A DNA stretch of 64,000 nt from Akkermansiaceae bacterium (GCA_024233005.1 JACKQE010000003.1:124001-188000); one strand, 5' to 3'. Positions 54,129 through 63,442 are shown, counted from the first letter of the stretch. Made by a program: numbers and translations. The notes: generated from the letters alone by a model not told the origin.

Positions 54129-56141
54129 ATGCCCTCTTTCATTTCCCCATATCGTCCAGCGGTTTGGCTCCTCGCCCTGTCGGGTCTGGCTTCGGCCATT
54201 CCAAACCAGGCCGCTGCGGCTGAGCCCGCGAAGATCACCCGCATTCTTCCGCCTCCCGGCATTGAACTGCCCGCGGACTGGCGCGCCGGCATCGAGGCGC
54301 GGATGAAGAAAATGCAGGAAGATTGGTGGGATCTCGAAGGCGAGGACCTTTTCCCTGATGTGGCGGTGTTCCACAAAGCCGTGCGCTTTGCGATCGACAA
54401 CGGCGAATTCTACGATGCCAAAAAGGACCTGCCCCGCGCGGAAAAGCTCCTCAGCCTGGGCGAGGAACGGATCAAGGCTTACTTGAATAAAAAAACGCCC
54501 TGGACCACCCAGCGGGGACTGCTGGTCCGCGGCTACGAGTCGCGGATCGATGGATCCATCCAACCGTATGGCCTGGAGATCCCGGAAAAACTCGACCTCG
54601 CCAAGCCCGTGCCCCTGCTGATCTGGCTGCATGGTCGCGGAGACAAATCGACCGACCTCTATTTCATTGATGGTTGCCTGGGGAAATCCTCCGCGATTGG
54701 AGGAAAAATCAAGGACCAGCAGGAATGCATCGTGCTTCACGCCTTTGGGCGGCAGTGCGTGGGATGGAAGAGTGCCGGTGAGGTCGATGTCTTTGAAGCA
54801 CTCGAGCATGTGAAATCGCAGTACCACATCGATGAAGACCGCATTGTGCTCGCCGGGTTCTCCATGGGAGGCGCCGGAGCCTGGCACCTCGGAGTGCACT
54901 ATGCGGACCGCTTCTGCGCGGTGCATCCGGGTGCCGGATTCGCCGACACCGCGACCTACAACAAGATCGCCCCGCAAGACTACCCGGTCTGGTATGAACA
55001 AAAACTCTGGGGACTTCACGACGCCCCGGACTATGTGCGGAATCTGCTCAACACGCGCGTCATCGCCTATTCCGGCGAGGACGACAAACAAAAGCAGGCG
55101 GCCGACCAGATGCAGGCAGCTTTCACCGCCGAGGGCGGAACCATGACTCACCTCATCGGTCCAAAGATGGGGCACAAATATGATGATGATTCCGCCGCAA
55201 AGATCTGGGAACTGATCAAGGAAAGCTTCCGGGAAGGACGGCGCCACCACCCCGCCCGGGTCGAACTGCAAACCCGCACGCTGAAATACCCGCGCATGTT
55301 CTGGGTGGAAGCACTGGGCTTGGAACAACACTGGAGCGACAGCCGTGTCACCGCCGAACATACTGCCGACGGCATCAAGGCCACGACCGCCCACATCACC
55401 GCGCTCCGTTTCCACAGCCCCGATGGCAAAAACATGGCGGGCCTGCGGGTGGAAATCGATGGACAGAACCTGACCGTGGAGAAGCCCGCCCTTGATCTAG
55501 AGGTCTCCTCCGTTGTCCTGGTGAGGGACGACAAAGGCCACTGGATCTGGGGTCAGCCGTCCGGACTCCGCAAACAGCACAATCTCCAGGGTCCAATTGA
55601 CGATGCCTTCATGGGGCCATTCCTGGTGGTGACACCTTTTGATGCCTCGCCCAACCAACGGGTTTCGAATTGGGTGGGCGGGGAAGTCGATCACTTCCGT
55701 GCCCGGTGGAAAGCTCTCATGCGGGGCACCTTCCGGGAAAAGGAGTCACGCGCCGTGGGTTCCCCGGATATTGAGGATCAGAACCTCGTTCTGTGGGGCG
55801 ATCCCTCTTCAAACGAAGTGCTGAGGGATCTCTTGCCGAGGCTCCCGGTAAAAATCGTGTGGACGGAAAATGAGCTGACCATTGGTGGGAAGACTTACGA
55901 TGCCACCACCCATGTTCCGGTGCTGATCCTGCCCAATCCCCTCAGCCAGGAGCATTACATCGTGATCAACAGTGGATTGACTTTCCGTGAAGCGCATGAC
56001 AAGACCAATTCCCAGCAGAATCCAAAGCTCCCTGACTGGGCGGTGCTCGATCTGACCCAGCCTCCCGATGCCATCAGTCCCGGCAAGGTCGTCGCGGCGG
56101 GTTTTTTCGACGAACACTGGCGTTTTTCGGACCAGCCCTGA
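54129..56141 (+). CDS. Secreted alpha/beta-hydrolase (esterase/prolyl-oligopeptidase-like)
   Basis: The 670-residue product has a signal peptide (VWLLALSGLASAIPNQAAA). Residues about 120-380 form the hydrolase: oxyanion-side IWLHGRGD, nucleophile elbow LAGFSMGGAG (Ser245) and catalytic His349 in KMGHKYDDD, with the acid in the YSGEDDK region. Residues 380-670 are a beta-rich domain typical of PVC esterases of unknown detailed function. It probably removes acyl or aryl groups from polysaccharide, similar to feruloyl or acetyl esterases. The downstream EamA gene is convergent, 75 bases away. Confidence 0.85.
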   Translation: MPSFISPYRPAVWLLALSGLASAIPNQAAAAEPAKITRILPPPGIELPADWRAGIEARMKKMQEDWWDLEGEDLFPDVAVFHKAVRFAIDNGEFYDAKKDLPRAEKLLSLGEERIKAYLNKKTPWTTQRGLLVRGYESRIDGSIQPYGLEIPEKLDLAKPVPLLIWLHGRGDKSTDLYFIDGCLGKSSAIGGKIKDQQECIVLHAFGRQCVGWKSAGEVDVFEALEHVKSQYHIDEDRIVLAGFSMGGAGAWHLGVHYADRFCAVHPGAGFADTATYNKIAPQDYPVWYEQKLWGLHDAPDYVRNLLNTRVIAYSGEDDKQKQAADQMQAAFTAEGGTMTHLIGPKMGHKYDDDSAAKIWELIKESFREGRRHHPARVELQTRTLKYPRMFWVEALGLEQHWSDSRVTAEHTADGIKATTAHITALRFHSPDGKNMAGLRVEIDGQNLTVEKPALDLEVSSVVLVRDDKGHWIWGQPSGLRKQHNLQGPIDDAFMGPFLVVTPFDASPNQRVSNWVGGEVDHFRARWKALMRGTFREKESRAVGSPDIEDQNLVLWGDPSSNEVLRDLLPRLPVKIVWTENELTIGGKTYDATTHVPVLILPNPLSQEHYIVINSGLTFREAHDKTNSQQNPKLPDWAVLDLTQPPDAISPGKVVAAGFFDEHWRFSDQP

Positions 56142-56216
56142 CCTGCTGCCAGTGGCGGGTCAGCACTCTTCGCAGGAGGATCTCTGCTGATCCGCCGTTT
56201 GGCCGTTCCTGCCTTT

Positions 56217-57104
56217 TCAGGGTATGATCTCGATTTTGCGAACTCGGCCACCAGTCCAGCGGTTCAACCAGGGCAAGCCCAGCACGGCAATCATGATGAT
56301 ACCGGCCCCCCCATAAAATCCGGCGCTCATCCTCTCGGACTGGCCGAGGAAAAGCGAGGCCATCAGGATGCCGTACACGGGCTCCAGGTTGTAGACCACA
56401 TTGACACTGAAAACCGAAATCCGACGCAACACATCCAGGTAGCCGATGTACGCCCCCACGGTGCATACCAGCGCCAGGATCAACAGCCACCCCACGTCGG
56501 GCCAGTCCGGGAGGCTCATCCGTCCGGAGCCCAGCACGGGGAGAAGGGCAACGCAGGTGCCACAGGCCCCGATCATCTGCCAGGCACAGAGACGGACCGG
56601 ATGGTGCTGCATCGTGAGTGACTTGTTGATCACAGAAAAGACGGCGGCAAAGACCGCCGAAATCAATCCCACCGTAAAGCCTTGCCAGTATTTCATTTCA
56701 ACCTGGTAGATCATCCAGACCGCCCCGACCACGACGGCGCCCACCACCAACTCGACCCAGTTCCACTTCCAGCTCCGGCGGATCATGGGTTCGAGGATCG
56801 AGCACCAGATCATGATGGTCGGCATCGCCGCAAGGCAGACGGACGCCGTGGCCAGCCGGGCGGAAAGGAAAAACAACGCCCAATGGACACCGATCAGCAT
56901 TCCGGTTCCCAGCATGGGAAGAAGGTCCTTGCGGGTCACCCGCAGGTTCACCCCCAGGATCCGTGCGATCACGATTAGCAGCAACGCGGCGATCCCGGTT
57001 CGCCAGATCGTCACTTCCACCGCAGGAATGCGGATGAGCTTGCCCAAAATGGAGGTAAACCCCCAGGCCAGGACCACCAGGTGAATCTGGAGATAATCGC
57101 GCAT
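56217..57104 (-). CDS. EamA/DMT-family transporter
   Basis: The 295-residue inner-membrane protein has about ten hydrophobic segments and the two-repeat EamA layout, beginning IHLVVLAWGFTSILGKLIRI and ending in NVVYNLEPVYGILMASLFLGQ, which is characteristic. It probably exports or imports a metabolite; the substrate is unknown. It starts 20 bases after the ABC permease stop, so it is likely the last gene of the metal-uptake operon. Its place there could mean a link to metal homeostasis or only read-through. Confidence 0.88.
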   Translation of the reverse strand: MRDYLQIHLVVLAWGFTSILGKLIRIPAVEVTIWRTGIAALLLIVIARILGVNLRVTRKDLLPMLGTGMLIGVHWALFFLSARLATASVCLAAMPTIMIWCSILEPMIRRSWKWNWVELVVGAVVVGAVWMIYQVEMKYWQGFTVGLISAVFAAVFSVINKSLTMQHHPVRLCAWQMIGACGTCVALLPVLGSGRMSLPDWPDVGWLLILALVCTVGAYIGYLDVLRRISVFSVNVVYNLEPVYGILMASLFLGQSERMSAGFYGGAGIIMIAVLGLPWLNRWTGGRVRKIEIIP

Positions 57105-57124
57105 TCGTCAAGGAGAGGGGATCC

Positions 57125-57973
57125 TCAGCGCTCCCTCACCCATCGCAGCAGCAGTCCCTGGCTGGGGCTGAAGAGATACGCCAGCAGCGCGAACAGACCC
57201 AGCACCACAATGATGGTCGAACTGATGTCCCAGTCCAGTGGATAGGCCAGAAAGAACGCCACGGTGGCCCCGAGCGCACCGATCAATCCCCCGCCCCAAA
57301 ACATCCATCGCGCATCGTTTGTCAGGAGGCGCATGGTGGCTGCCGGGATCGTCAGCAACCCGACGCTGAGAATGCAGCCGACCGCCTGCAGAGAGGAAAC
57401 CAGCACCAGAATGACCACGGCGAACACGCCGTAATTCAACAGGCGCACGGGCACCCCAAGACTCTGCGCGACATTCGGCTCGAACAGAAAGATCAGAAGA
57501 GGCCGCATCAGTGTGGTGAGGAACAGCACGGTGCCGAAAGTGATGCCGTAGGCAATCCACATGTCGGAGTCGTTCATCCCCACAATGCTGCCAAAAAGCC
57601 ATTCATCAAGTTTCTGCTGCAGCCCCAAGGTCCGAAGGATCAGCATTCCGGCGGCAAAGGACGCGGTGTAAAGAACTCCCAAAGCCGTCTCCTGATCAAG
57701 TCGCGAGGTGCGGGAAAGAAATAACGAACCGAGCCCCACCAGAAGCGCCGCGATCGCCGCTCCTCCCAGAACACTCCATTGGGTCAACCCAAAAAAGAGC
57801 ACCGCCACCGCGATTCCCGGCAACAGGGAATGCGAAATGGTGCCCATTTTCAGGGAAGACCGCCGCAGCACGACGAGCGCGCTGACATAGCCATTGCCGA
57901 ACCCGATCATGACACAGGCGAGCAGGGCCCGCCGGGCAATGGGTTGGTGGAAAAACTCGGTGAAATCGCTCAT
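57125..57973 (-). CDS. Metal ABC transporter permease (ZnuB/MntB-like)
   Basis: The 282-residue product has seven to nine membrane segments and the ABC-3 permease texture: ALLACVMIGFGNGYVSALVVLRR near the start, MGTISHSLLPGIAVA and LRLLTNDARWMFWGG. It forms the inner-membrane channel for zinc, manganese or iron with the neighbouring ATPase and binding protein. The start overlaps the ATPase gene's stop by four bases (ATGA), supporting tight coupling. Confidence 0.92.
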   Translation of the reverse strand: MSDFTEFFHQPIARRALLACVMIGFGNGYVSALVVLRRSSLKMGTISHSLLPGIAVAVLFFGLTQWSVLGGAAIAALLVGLGSLFLSRTSRLDQETALGVLYTASFAAGMLILRTLGLQQKLDEWLFGSIVGMNDSDMWIAYGITFGTVLFLTTLMRPLLIFLFEPNVAQSLGVPVRLLNYGVFAVVILVLVSSLQAVGCILSVGLLTIPAATMRLLTNDARWMFWGGGLIGALGATVAFFLAYPLDWDISSTIIVVLGLFALLAYLFSPSQGLLLRWVRER

Positions 57974-58776
57974 ACCGTGCCAAAAGTCTCCTCGATGTTG
58001 GAGGGAGTGAACACTTCCTCCACCGGACCGAAGGCGACGACGTGTCGACGCAGCAGGAGCACTTCGTCGAAAATGGGAGCGACGCTCCCCAGTTCATGAT
58101 GGCTGGCGACAAGGAGACGCCCCTCGGCCGTAAGTTCTCCGAACAACTGGCAAAGCTGCTCCTGCGCGGGCTTGTCCAGCCCGGTGAAAGGTTCGTCGAG
58201 GATAAGCACGTGCGCCTCCTGGGCGAGGGCGCGGGCGATGAAGGTGCGCTGCTGCTGTCCACCGGAAAGAGCCCCGATCTGCCGGTTTTGCAAGTCCGTC
58301 AGCTGCATCGTTTCCAAGGCCCGGTCCACGATGTCTTTGTCGTGCCTGCGGTAAGCGCCCCACCATCCGACCACCGGATACCGTCCCATTTCGACCAACC
58401 CCCTCACGGTGACCGGGAAAAGCCAGTCAACTTCACTGCGTTGCGGAAGATAGGCGATTTCCCGGCTGGTCCCGTCGAGACGGCGCCCCCTCCAGAGAAT
58501 TTCCCCGTCATCCGGCTTGACGATGCCGGCCATGGTTTTGATCAGCGTGCTTTTGCCCGCACCATTGGGTCCGACCAACGCCACACTGCGGCCGCACCGG
58601 CTGTGTAGGTTGACATGCTCGAGAGCCCGTGTTTCCCGGTAGGAAACCGAAAGATCCTTGACCCATAGCTCATGGCTGGCCGGGTGCCGTTGTCCCCCGC
58701 CCCAGCACACATGGTCATCCGCAGACGCCGGCTCCAAGAGAGATGCCGAAGGAGGATCAGAGGGGGCAGGTTTCAT
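57970..58776 (-). CDS. Metal ABC transporter ATP-binding protein (ZnuC/MntA-like)
   Basis: The 268-residue product (ATG 58776) shows Walker A GPNGAGKST, the ABC signature LSGGQQQR, Walker B VLILDEPFTGLD, and the switch His in VASHHE. The about 40-residue N-terminal extension before the first ABC strand is not typical and includes a Cys and a His (CWGGGQRH). It energises metal uptake with the permease encoded next. It overlaps the upstream small membrane protein gene by four bases. Confidence 0.92.
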   Translation of the reverse strand: MKPAPSDPPSASLLEPASADDHVCWGGGQRHPASHELWVKDLSVSYRETRALEHVNLHSRCGRSVALVGPNGAGKSTLIKTMAGIVKPDDGEILWRGRRLDGTSREIAYLPQRSEVDWLFPVTVRGLVEMGRYPVVGWWGAYRRHDKDIVDRALETMQLTDLQNRQIGALSGGQQQRTFIARALAQEAHVLILDEPFTGLDKPAQEQLCQLFGELTAEGRLLVASHHELGSVAPIFDEVLLLRRHVVAFGPVEEVFTPSNIEETFGTV

Positions 58777-59222
58777 TCCGTCCAAACATACACCAGAAAG
58801 GATTCCAGCAAAGCGCCACCGGACCAGCGCGTCTCCGTCCGGCCCTCCAGCCCATCGGGTTCCACAGTGACACTCACTGCCGCTGCGGGACTGGCCTCCG
58901 GCCATGCACCTTCGAGACGCCATTCCAGTCCGTCTTGGGTGACCGGCATCTCCACATCGAGCGAAACGATTCCGGCGGCCAAGGACGCTCCGGCCAGCAG
59001 GTCGCGATCACCTGCGAAGAGTTTCAGTGACCGGGGAGGATGAGAGACTCGCACAGTCACCGCAATATGGCGGGCCGCTTCGGTGGGAGCGGCGAGTTCC
59101 TCATGGTTCTCCGTAGCGTGCATCCGGGCCCCCTCCTTTCCCGTGAGGTGAAGCAACGGCCATGCGATGATCCCCGCGAAAACCAGGACGAGGAGGATGT
59201 GGAATGGTGGGTAACCGCGCAT
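58773..59222 (-). CDS. Small membrane protein in the metal-uptake operon
   Basis: The 149-residue product has one N-terminal membrane segment (HILLVLVFAGIIAWPLLHL, about residues 8-26) and a periplasm-facing beta-rich domain of about 110 residues (IAVTVRVSHPPRSLKLF and EWRLEGAWPE). I do not recognise the family. It sits between the binding-protein gene (11 bases) and the ATPase gene (four-base overlap), so it probably has a role in the transporter, for example as a periplasmic helper or tether; that is inference from position. Confidence 0.78.
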   Translation of the reverse strand: MRGYPPFHILLVLVFAGIIAWPLLHLTGKEGARMHATENHEELAAPTEAARHIAVTVRVSHPPRSLKLFAGDRDLLAGASLAAGIVSLDVEMPVTQDGLEWRLEGAWPEASPAAAVSVTVEPDGLEGRTETRWSGGALLESFLVYVWTE

Positions 59223-59233
59223 GGGCAGGAGAC

Positions 59234-60136
59234 TCAGGGTTTCAACGCCGCCACGATGGCATCGACATTGTGCCGGGTCATGCTCTCAAAGGTGGATGCT
59301 TCCGCGGTGGTGCCATCGCCGTTGAGTTCCCTTCCGACCTTGACCCCGGTTTGGCGGGCGATTTCGGAGAGCACTTTGGGATTCGCTCCCGTCTCTGGAA
59401 AAACCGCGCGAATTTTGTTGGTCTGGATCGCTTTGACAACCTCCGAAGTGTATTGCACCGACGCTGCCCCCTCCGCACTCAGGCCGAGCACAGGGATCGT
59501 TTTGAAACCGTATTCCTTGCAGAAATAGCCGAAGGCGGCATGAGCGGTAACCAGTTTGCGGTCACTCCGGGGAATTTGGGAGAGTTGTTTCTGGGCATAG
59601 GCCTTCACTGCGGAAATGCGCTGCCGGGCGGACTCGGCCCCCGCTTCGTAGGCGGCTTTGTTGGCCGGATCACCCGCCGTCAGGGCATCGGCGACGACCC
59701 CGGCCGCACGCTTCATGTTGTCGGAGCTTTGCCACCAGTGTGGATCAATCCCACCACGCGCATGTTCCGGACAGCACATAAAGATGGACTGATCGGCAGA
59801 AATCTTAATCGAGGGCACCGTCCGTCCCACTTCGATGAGGGTCACTCCGCCGCCGAGACTGTCGCGCAGCTTGTCGAGGTAGGATTCCATGCCCTTGCCG
59901 GAGGCGAAGACAATGGTCGCCCCCCGCATCGCGGCGATGTCTTTGGCGGAAGGAGAAAAATGATGCAGATCAGTGCCCGGTTTGAGAACCTGGACGACTT
60001 CGACGTGATCGCCACCGACCTGTTTCACCAGATCCCCCACAATGGGATGGAGCGAGGCGACCTTGAGACCGGCGTCAACCCTGCCTGTCAGACTAGAAAG
60101 GGCGATCAACAATGGAAGGAGATATCGATGTTTCAT
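59234..60136 (-). CDS. Metal ABC transporter substrate-binding protein (ZnuA/TroA-like)
   Basis: The 300-residue secreted product (ATG 60136) has a signal peptide (YLLPLLIALSSLTGRVDA) and the TroA fold. Metal ligands are His58 in DLHHF, His133 in DPHWW, His199 in VTAHAAFG and a Glu in FPETGANP. The absence of the long His-rich loop usual in ZnuA does not decide between zinc and manganese; the three His plus Glu set fits either. It lies 33 bases after the barrel gene, so it should deliver metal from the periplasm to the permease. Confidence 0.88.
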   Translation of the reverse strand: MKHRYLLPLLIALSSLTGRVDAGLKVASLHPIVGDLVKQVGGDHVEVVQVLKPGTDLHHFSPSAKDIAAMRGATIVFASGKGMESYLDKLRDSLGGGVTLIEVGRTVPSIKISADQSIFMCCPEHARGGIDPHWWQSSDNMKRAAGVVADALTAGDPANKAAYEAGAESARQRISAVKAYAQKQLSQIPRSDRKLVTAHAAFGYFCKEYGFKTIPVLGLSAEGAASVQYTSEVVKAIQTNKIRAVFPETGANPKVLSEIARQTGVKVGRELNGDGTTAEASTFESMTRHNVDAIVAALKP

Positions 60137-60169
60137 GAGCAAGTGGGAGGTTGGAAGGAAATTGCCGGT

Positions 60170-61468
60170 TTATCTGACTTCGGCTCCACCCCAGTTGAAG
60201 CCGATCTGAAACCAGATGGAATGCTCGTCGCCGAACGAATCACTATGGTCCCAATTGTATTGCACCCGCGTCAGCAGGGTGCGGTTCGAGTTGAGGTAAT
60301 AGGTCAACATGGGAGATACCTGCCAGCGTTCGTCGAGCGACATTTCCCCGATCCCGGACACCCAGCCCCCGCGCACCCCGGTTTCGAAACGGTCATTGAC
60401 TCCCAGCACGAGCAATGAAGAGGCCCCCATTTCATCCAGAGTGGCCGCATGGGATGCCTCTTCCTGGTGGGCACCATGCTCATCTTGGTCAGGGTCCTCC
60501 TCCCCGGGCAGATGCCCGGAGAGCGCATCGATACGACGCAACATGACCTCGTTCCGAAAACGCACCGACAGTCCGCCAGGCTCGTACCCATTTTCACGCC
60601 AGAGATACTCCAGACCGACCCCATAGAGAGAGGTGTTCCGACCGAACGCATTGTCTCCCCAGGCTCCCGAGAGCGTGCCAGTGAATTGGTGGAAGTCGTT
60701 GTAGTCGTATTTGGCGACGTAGTTGGCACCGGCGAGCCAACTGTCGAAATTCGCCCCCTCCGCCTCGAAACCCGGATCATCCCCGCCGTGGGCGTGCTCG
60801 TGATCATGTTCATGGGCGCTGGGAAGCCCGCCGACCGAAGTCGAAAGCGCCGAGGTCCACGGAGTCGGGAGATTCCACGTCACCTCGCCGCCGATCGTCG
60901 CCAACTCCCCTTCCTGCAGGAGGCGGCCATTCACGAGGTTCTGATCGACATACAACCAGCCATGGTTGTGAAGGGCGTTTTGAAACCCGAACCGATTGAG
61001 AAACAACCCTCCGCGCAGTTCCAGATCGAAAGGCAGATCTACGAGCTTGAGAAAGGCTTCCTCCCAAGCTCCATCGAAATGCCCCTCCCCGTCGGTATTC
61101 GCGGAGTAAGTGGCAAAGCCTTGGAGATGATCCCCGACGCGCAAGGACGCCCCCGGCTCCAGGGCCTGCAAGGTGGCATCCCCTTGGGGATCGTGATGCC
61201 CGTTGGCGAGGAATTCGGAATCCCCCGTGGACCCACCAAAAACGCCAAAGGCATGAAGGTGAGGGAAAAGATATCCTCCCAGACTAACGCCATCTCCAGT
61301 CAACCAATCCACCGCAGAATCAGGAACCTTATCGGATCGCAGAGGGGTTGAAACATCCGTCTGGGATGTTGCGGAACCTGCAGCTTCTTCGGCCATCCCA
61401 GGGTTCCCGAAAAAAAACGCCATCAGCGCAGGCAACGCCATGGTGCAGAAGTTGCATTGAATTTTCAT
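60170..61468 (-). CDS. Outer-membrane beta-barrel protein with His/Asp-rich loops
   Basis: The 432-residue product has a signal peptide (MALPALMAFFFGNPGMA) and alternating amphipathic strands throughout, ending in YYLNSNRTLLTRVQYNWDHS and IWFQIGFNWGG as in barrel C-termini. Two acidic or His-rich loops are visible (HEHDHEHAHGGDDPG, about residues 215-235, and EEDPDQDEHGAHQEE, about 325-340), fit to capture divalent metal. No TonB box or plug domain can be seen, so it is more like a porin than a receptor. First in the operon with the metal ABC genes, it probably passes zinc across the outer membrane. The family is unrecognised. Confidence 0.82.
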   Translation of the reverse strand: MKIQCNFCTMALPALMAFFFGNPGMAEEAAGSATSQTDVSTPLRSDKVPDSAVDWLTGDGVSLGGYLFPHLHAFGVFGGSTGDSEFLANGHHDPQGDATLQALEPGASLRVGDHLQGFATYSANTDGEGHFDGAWEEAFLKLVDLPFDLELRGGLFLNRFGFQNALHNHGWLYVDQNLVNGRLLQEGELATIGGEVTWNLPTPWTSALSTSVGGLPSAHEHDHEHAHGGDDPGFEAEGANFDSWLAGANYVAKYDYNDFHQFTGTLSGAWGDNAFGRNTSLYGVGLEYLWRENGYEPGGLSVRFRNEVMLRRIDALSGHLPGEEDPDQDEHGAHQEEASHAATLDEMGASSLLVLGVNDRFETGVRGGWVSGIGEMSLDERWQVSPMLTYYLNSNRTLLTRVQYNWDHSDSFGDEHSIWFQIGFNWGGAEVR

Positions 61469-61484
61469 AAATTACAGAATGAGG

Positions 61485-61512
61485 AAAGTATGAATTCCGA
61501 ATGTTACTGCAA
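61485..61512 (-). promoter_or_regulatory. Candidate promoter of the metal-uptake operon
   Basis: On the minus strand TTGCAG (61512-61507) and TACTTT (61490-61485) form a -35/-10 pair with 16-base spacing, 17 bases ahead of the ATG at 61468. The -35 overlaps the palindrome at 61508-61522. Confidence 0.45.
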
Positions 61513-61522
61513 TAGAATTGCA
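61508..61522. promoter_or_regulatory. Operator-like palindrome 1 (TGCAA-N5-TTGCA)
   Basis: The sequence TGCAATAGAATTGCA is an imperfect 15-bp palindrome with perfect 6-base arms. It overlaps the candidate -35 and matches palindrome 2 in layout, 43 bases away. A Fur-family metal regulator is a likely ligand, by inference. Confidence 0.55.
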
Positions 61523-61550
61523 TCAGCGACCCAATCTTGCAAATGCTTTT

Positions 61551-61565
61551 TGCAATCAATTTGCA
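61551..61565. promoter_or_regulatory. Operator-like palindrome 2 (TGCAA-N5-TTGCA)
   Basis: TGCAATCAATTTGCA repeats the arm sequences of palindrome 1 with a different five-base centre. A third half-site set (TTGCAA, 61537-61542) lies between the two. The spacing of 43 bases is about four helical turns, suiting cooperative repressor binding. Confidence 0.55.
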
Positions 61566-62161
61566 CAAAAAGAACCTGCCCAGCCCACCGTTTGGATCAG
61601 GCCGAGCAGATCGAGAGTGGAAGGACCCGGCGAGAATTACTCCCAAAACCCACAAGGCAACGTGGTAGATTTTGCCGGAAGTCTTAATTTTCAGGGCTTG
61701 GAGGGCTACGGAGATGCGGATTATGGCACGGCTTCCCCGGTCATGCGTGACAAAGGCATGACAATCCAGGTCCGGACCGGCCTGAAACGCGGTAAACCGG
61801 TCGCGACCGTGAAACAAGGTTCGGCGGCGGTTCGCCTGCTTGAGCCGTTGGATTATCCACTGGAGTAAGCGGATGCAGAGGGTACGGAATGCCAACGCAC
61901 TCTGGACGGGGTGTCTCCGATGATTGCCATCCGAGATCGGATTCGGGGTGTCGAGCCGGCAGTGGGCTAGCCCCGGGTGGTTCTGGAACGGCTCGACTTG
62001 AAGCGCCGGGGTCGCGATGTTCGCCGAACTGACCTCGCTATTTTCCGGAAGAAAAGTGGACCGACTGGTTGCCAGAAACGGCGAGGTGCCCCTGCGCAGT
62101 CTGGTGCTGCCGATTGGCGAATAGGAGGAGAAGGCGCTCGCCGCCGAACGGGACGATGTTT
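61566..62161. other. Intergenic region without a convincing gene
   Basis: Nearly 600 bases hold only weak open frames. A plus-strand frame ends at 61868 after a stretch with protein-like texture (GMTIQVRTGLKRGKPVATV), and another short frame with protein-like composition occupies 62017-62127 (MFAELTSLFSGRKVDRLVAR and onward). Neither has upstream context, so both are read as scraps of lost genes. Confidence 0.4.
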
Positions 62162-63397
62162 TTACTTGGCGCCGATGCAGTAAAGATTGCGGTTCGAGCG
62201 GATATAAAGGCGGCCGCTGGCGATGGCGGGGCTGGCGTTGAACACGCCGCGTCCGTCCTCAAGGCGCGCGCTGCCCACGATTTCGCATTTCGGACCGGCT
62301 TTGACGAGCACCGCCTGTCCGCCGCGACCGAGATAGACGATGGTGTCACCGGCCAGCACGGGCGAGGCATAGACCTGCCCGGGGTGGGGCGACAGCGGTT
62401 CTTCGTAAACGAACTGACCACTGTTCAGGTCCACGCAGTGGGCGGTGCCATTGTTCTCGTGGGCAAAGTAGAGCCGGCCGCCATGGAGCACGGGTGAGGG
62501 CACGTTGGTGCCTTTGGCGAGCGTCCAAAGCCGGTGACTTTCGGTGATGTCGCCCGTGCCGCCGAGTTTCACGGCGAGACCACCGGTGCCGCTGCGGCCG
62601 CCGACGGCGTAGAGCACGCCCTCGCTCACGATGGGCTGCGGGCACATGTACCAGGAGATGCCGGACTTGCACCGCCAGGCCTCGTCGCCGGTGGCGGCAT
62701 CGTAGGCCACGAGTTGCTCGGCCTGAGCCATCACGATCTGAGGGGCTCCGCCGGCGCCGGCCACGGGGAACGGCGCGTGCCAACATTCCTTCAGCTTCGG
62801 CGCGCGCCACAACTCTTTGCCGGAGGCCTTGTCCAGCGCGATGAGCGACTCGCTCTCGACGCAGGCATTGACGAGCAATTGTTGGCCCAACAAAGTAAGC
62901 GACGCGGCGGAACCCCACCGGTTGAGCTGGGAGCCCACCTCCGCGTGCCACACGTGCCTGCCCGAATGATCGAAGCAAAAAACGCCGGATTTGCCGAAAA
63001 ACACATAGAGATGGGTGGCATCCGCGACGGGGGTGGATGAGGCGTAACCATGATCCTCGCGGATGGAATCGGACTCGGGCAATTGGGACTCCACTGTTTG
63101 ATCCCACAGCTTTTGGCCTGTTGCGGCATCAAAACACAACACGCGCCGGACGAGATCACCGGCACCGCCGACGCTGGCAGTGAGAAATAGCTTGCCGCCG
63201 ACAATCACCGGCGTGGAGGCGCCCATGCCCTCCAGTGGTGCCTTCCAAATCATGTTTTCCGTATCGCTCCATGTGGACGGCACTGCGGCGGCCGCGGAGC
63301 CGGAACCATCGGGACCGCGGAATTGAGGCCAATCCTGGCCTCGCCCGGTTGCGGCCAGGGTGACAGCGCAGGCGACGATAAGTGCGGTGATTTTCAT
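62162..63397 (-). CDS. Secreted PQQ-type beta-propeller repeat protein
   Basis: The 411-residue product has a signal peptide (LIVACAVTLAATGRGQ) and the start DWPQFRGPDGSG, which is a hallmark of PVC PQQ-like propellers. Blade motifs include DAATGQKLWDQTV, DKASGKELWRAPK and DAATGDEAWRCKSG. It is eight-bladed-like and half the length of the propeller at 31556. The cofactor site cannot be verified; a scaffold or export-related role is also possible. Neighbours give no help: a trpF relic lies upstream and a non-coding stretch downstream. Confidence 0.88.
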   Translation of the reverse strand: MKITALIVACAVTLAATGRGQDWPQFRGPDGSGSAAAAVPSTWSDTENMIWKAPLEGMGASTPVIVGGKLFLTASVGGAGDLVRRVLCFDAATGQKLWDQTVESQLPESDSIREDHGYASSTPVADATHLYVFFGKSGVFCFDHSGRHVWHAEVGSQLNRWGSAASLTLLGQQLLVNACVESESLIALDKASGKELWRAPKLKECWHAPFPVAGAGGAPQIVMAQAEQLVAYDAATGDEAWRCKSGISWYMCPQPIVSEGVLYAVGGRSGTGGLAVKLGGTGDITESHRLWTLAKGTNVPSPVLHGGRLYFAHENNGTAHCVDLNSGQFVYEEPLSPHPGQVYASPVLAGDTIVYLGRGGQAVLVKAGPKCEIVGSARLEDGRGVFNASPAIASGRLYIRSNRNLYCIGAK

Positions 63398-63442
63398 GGC
63401 TCGATTACGACAAATAATGGTTCGGTTGAAAACAACAATTAT

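Noticed and set aside
52959..55415. Minus-strand open frame of 818 codons opposite the hypothetical protein and esterase genes
   Set aside because: It spans two real genes with signal peptides on the plus strand and contains no recognisable domain.
61518..61868. Plus-strand frame of 116 codons in the region after the palindromes
   Set aside because: Its first codons lie within the operator region, it has no start context, and only its last third looks protein-like.
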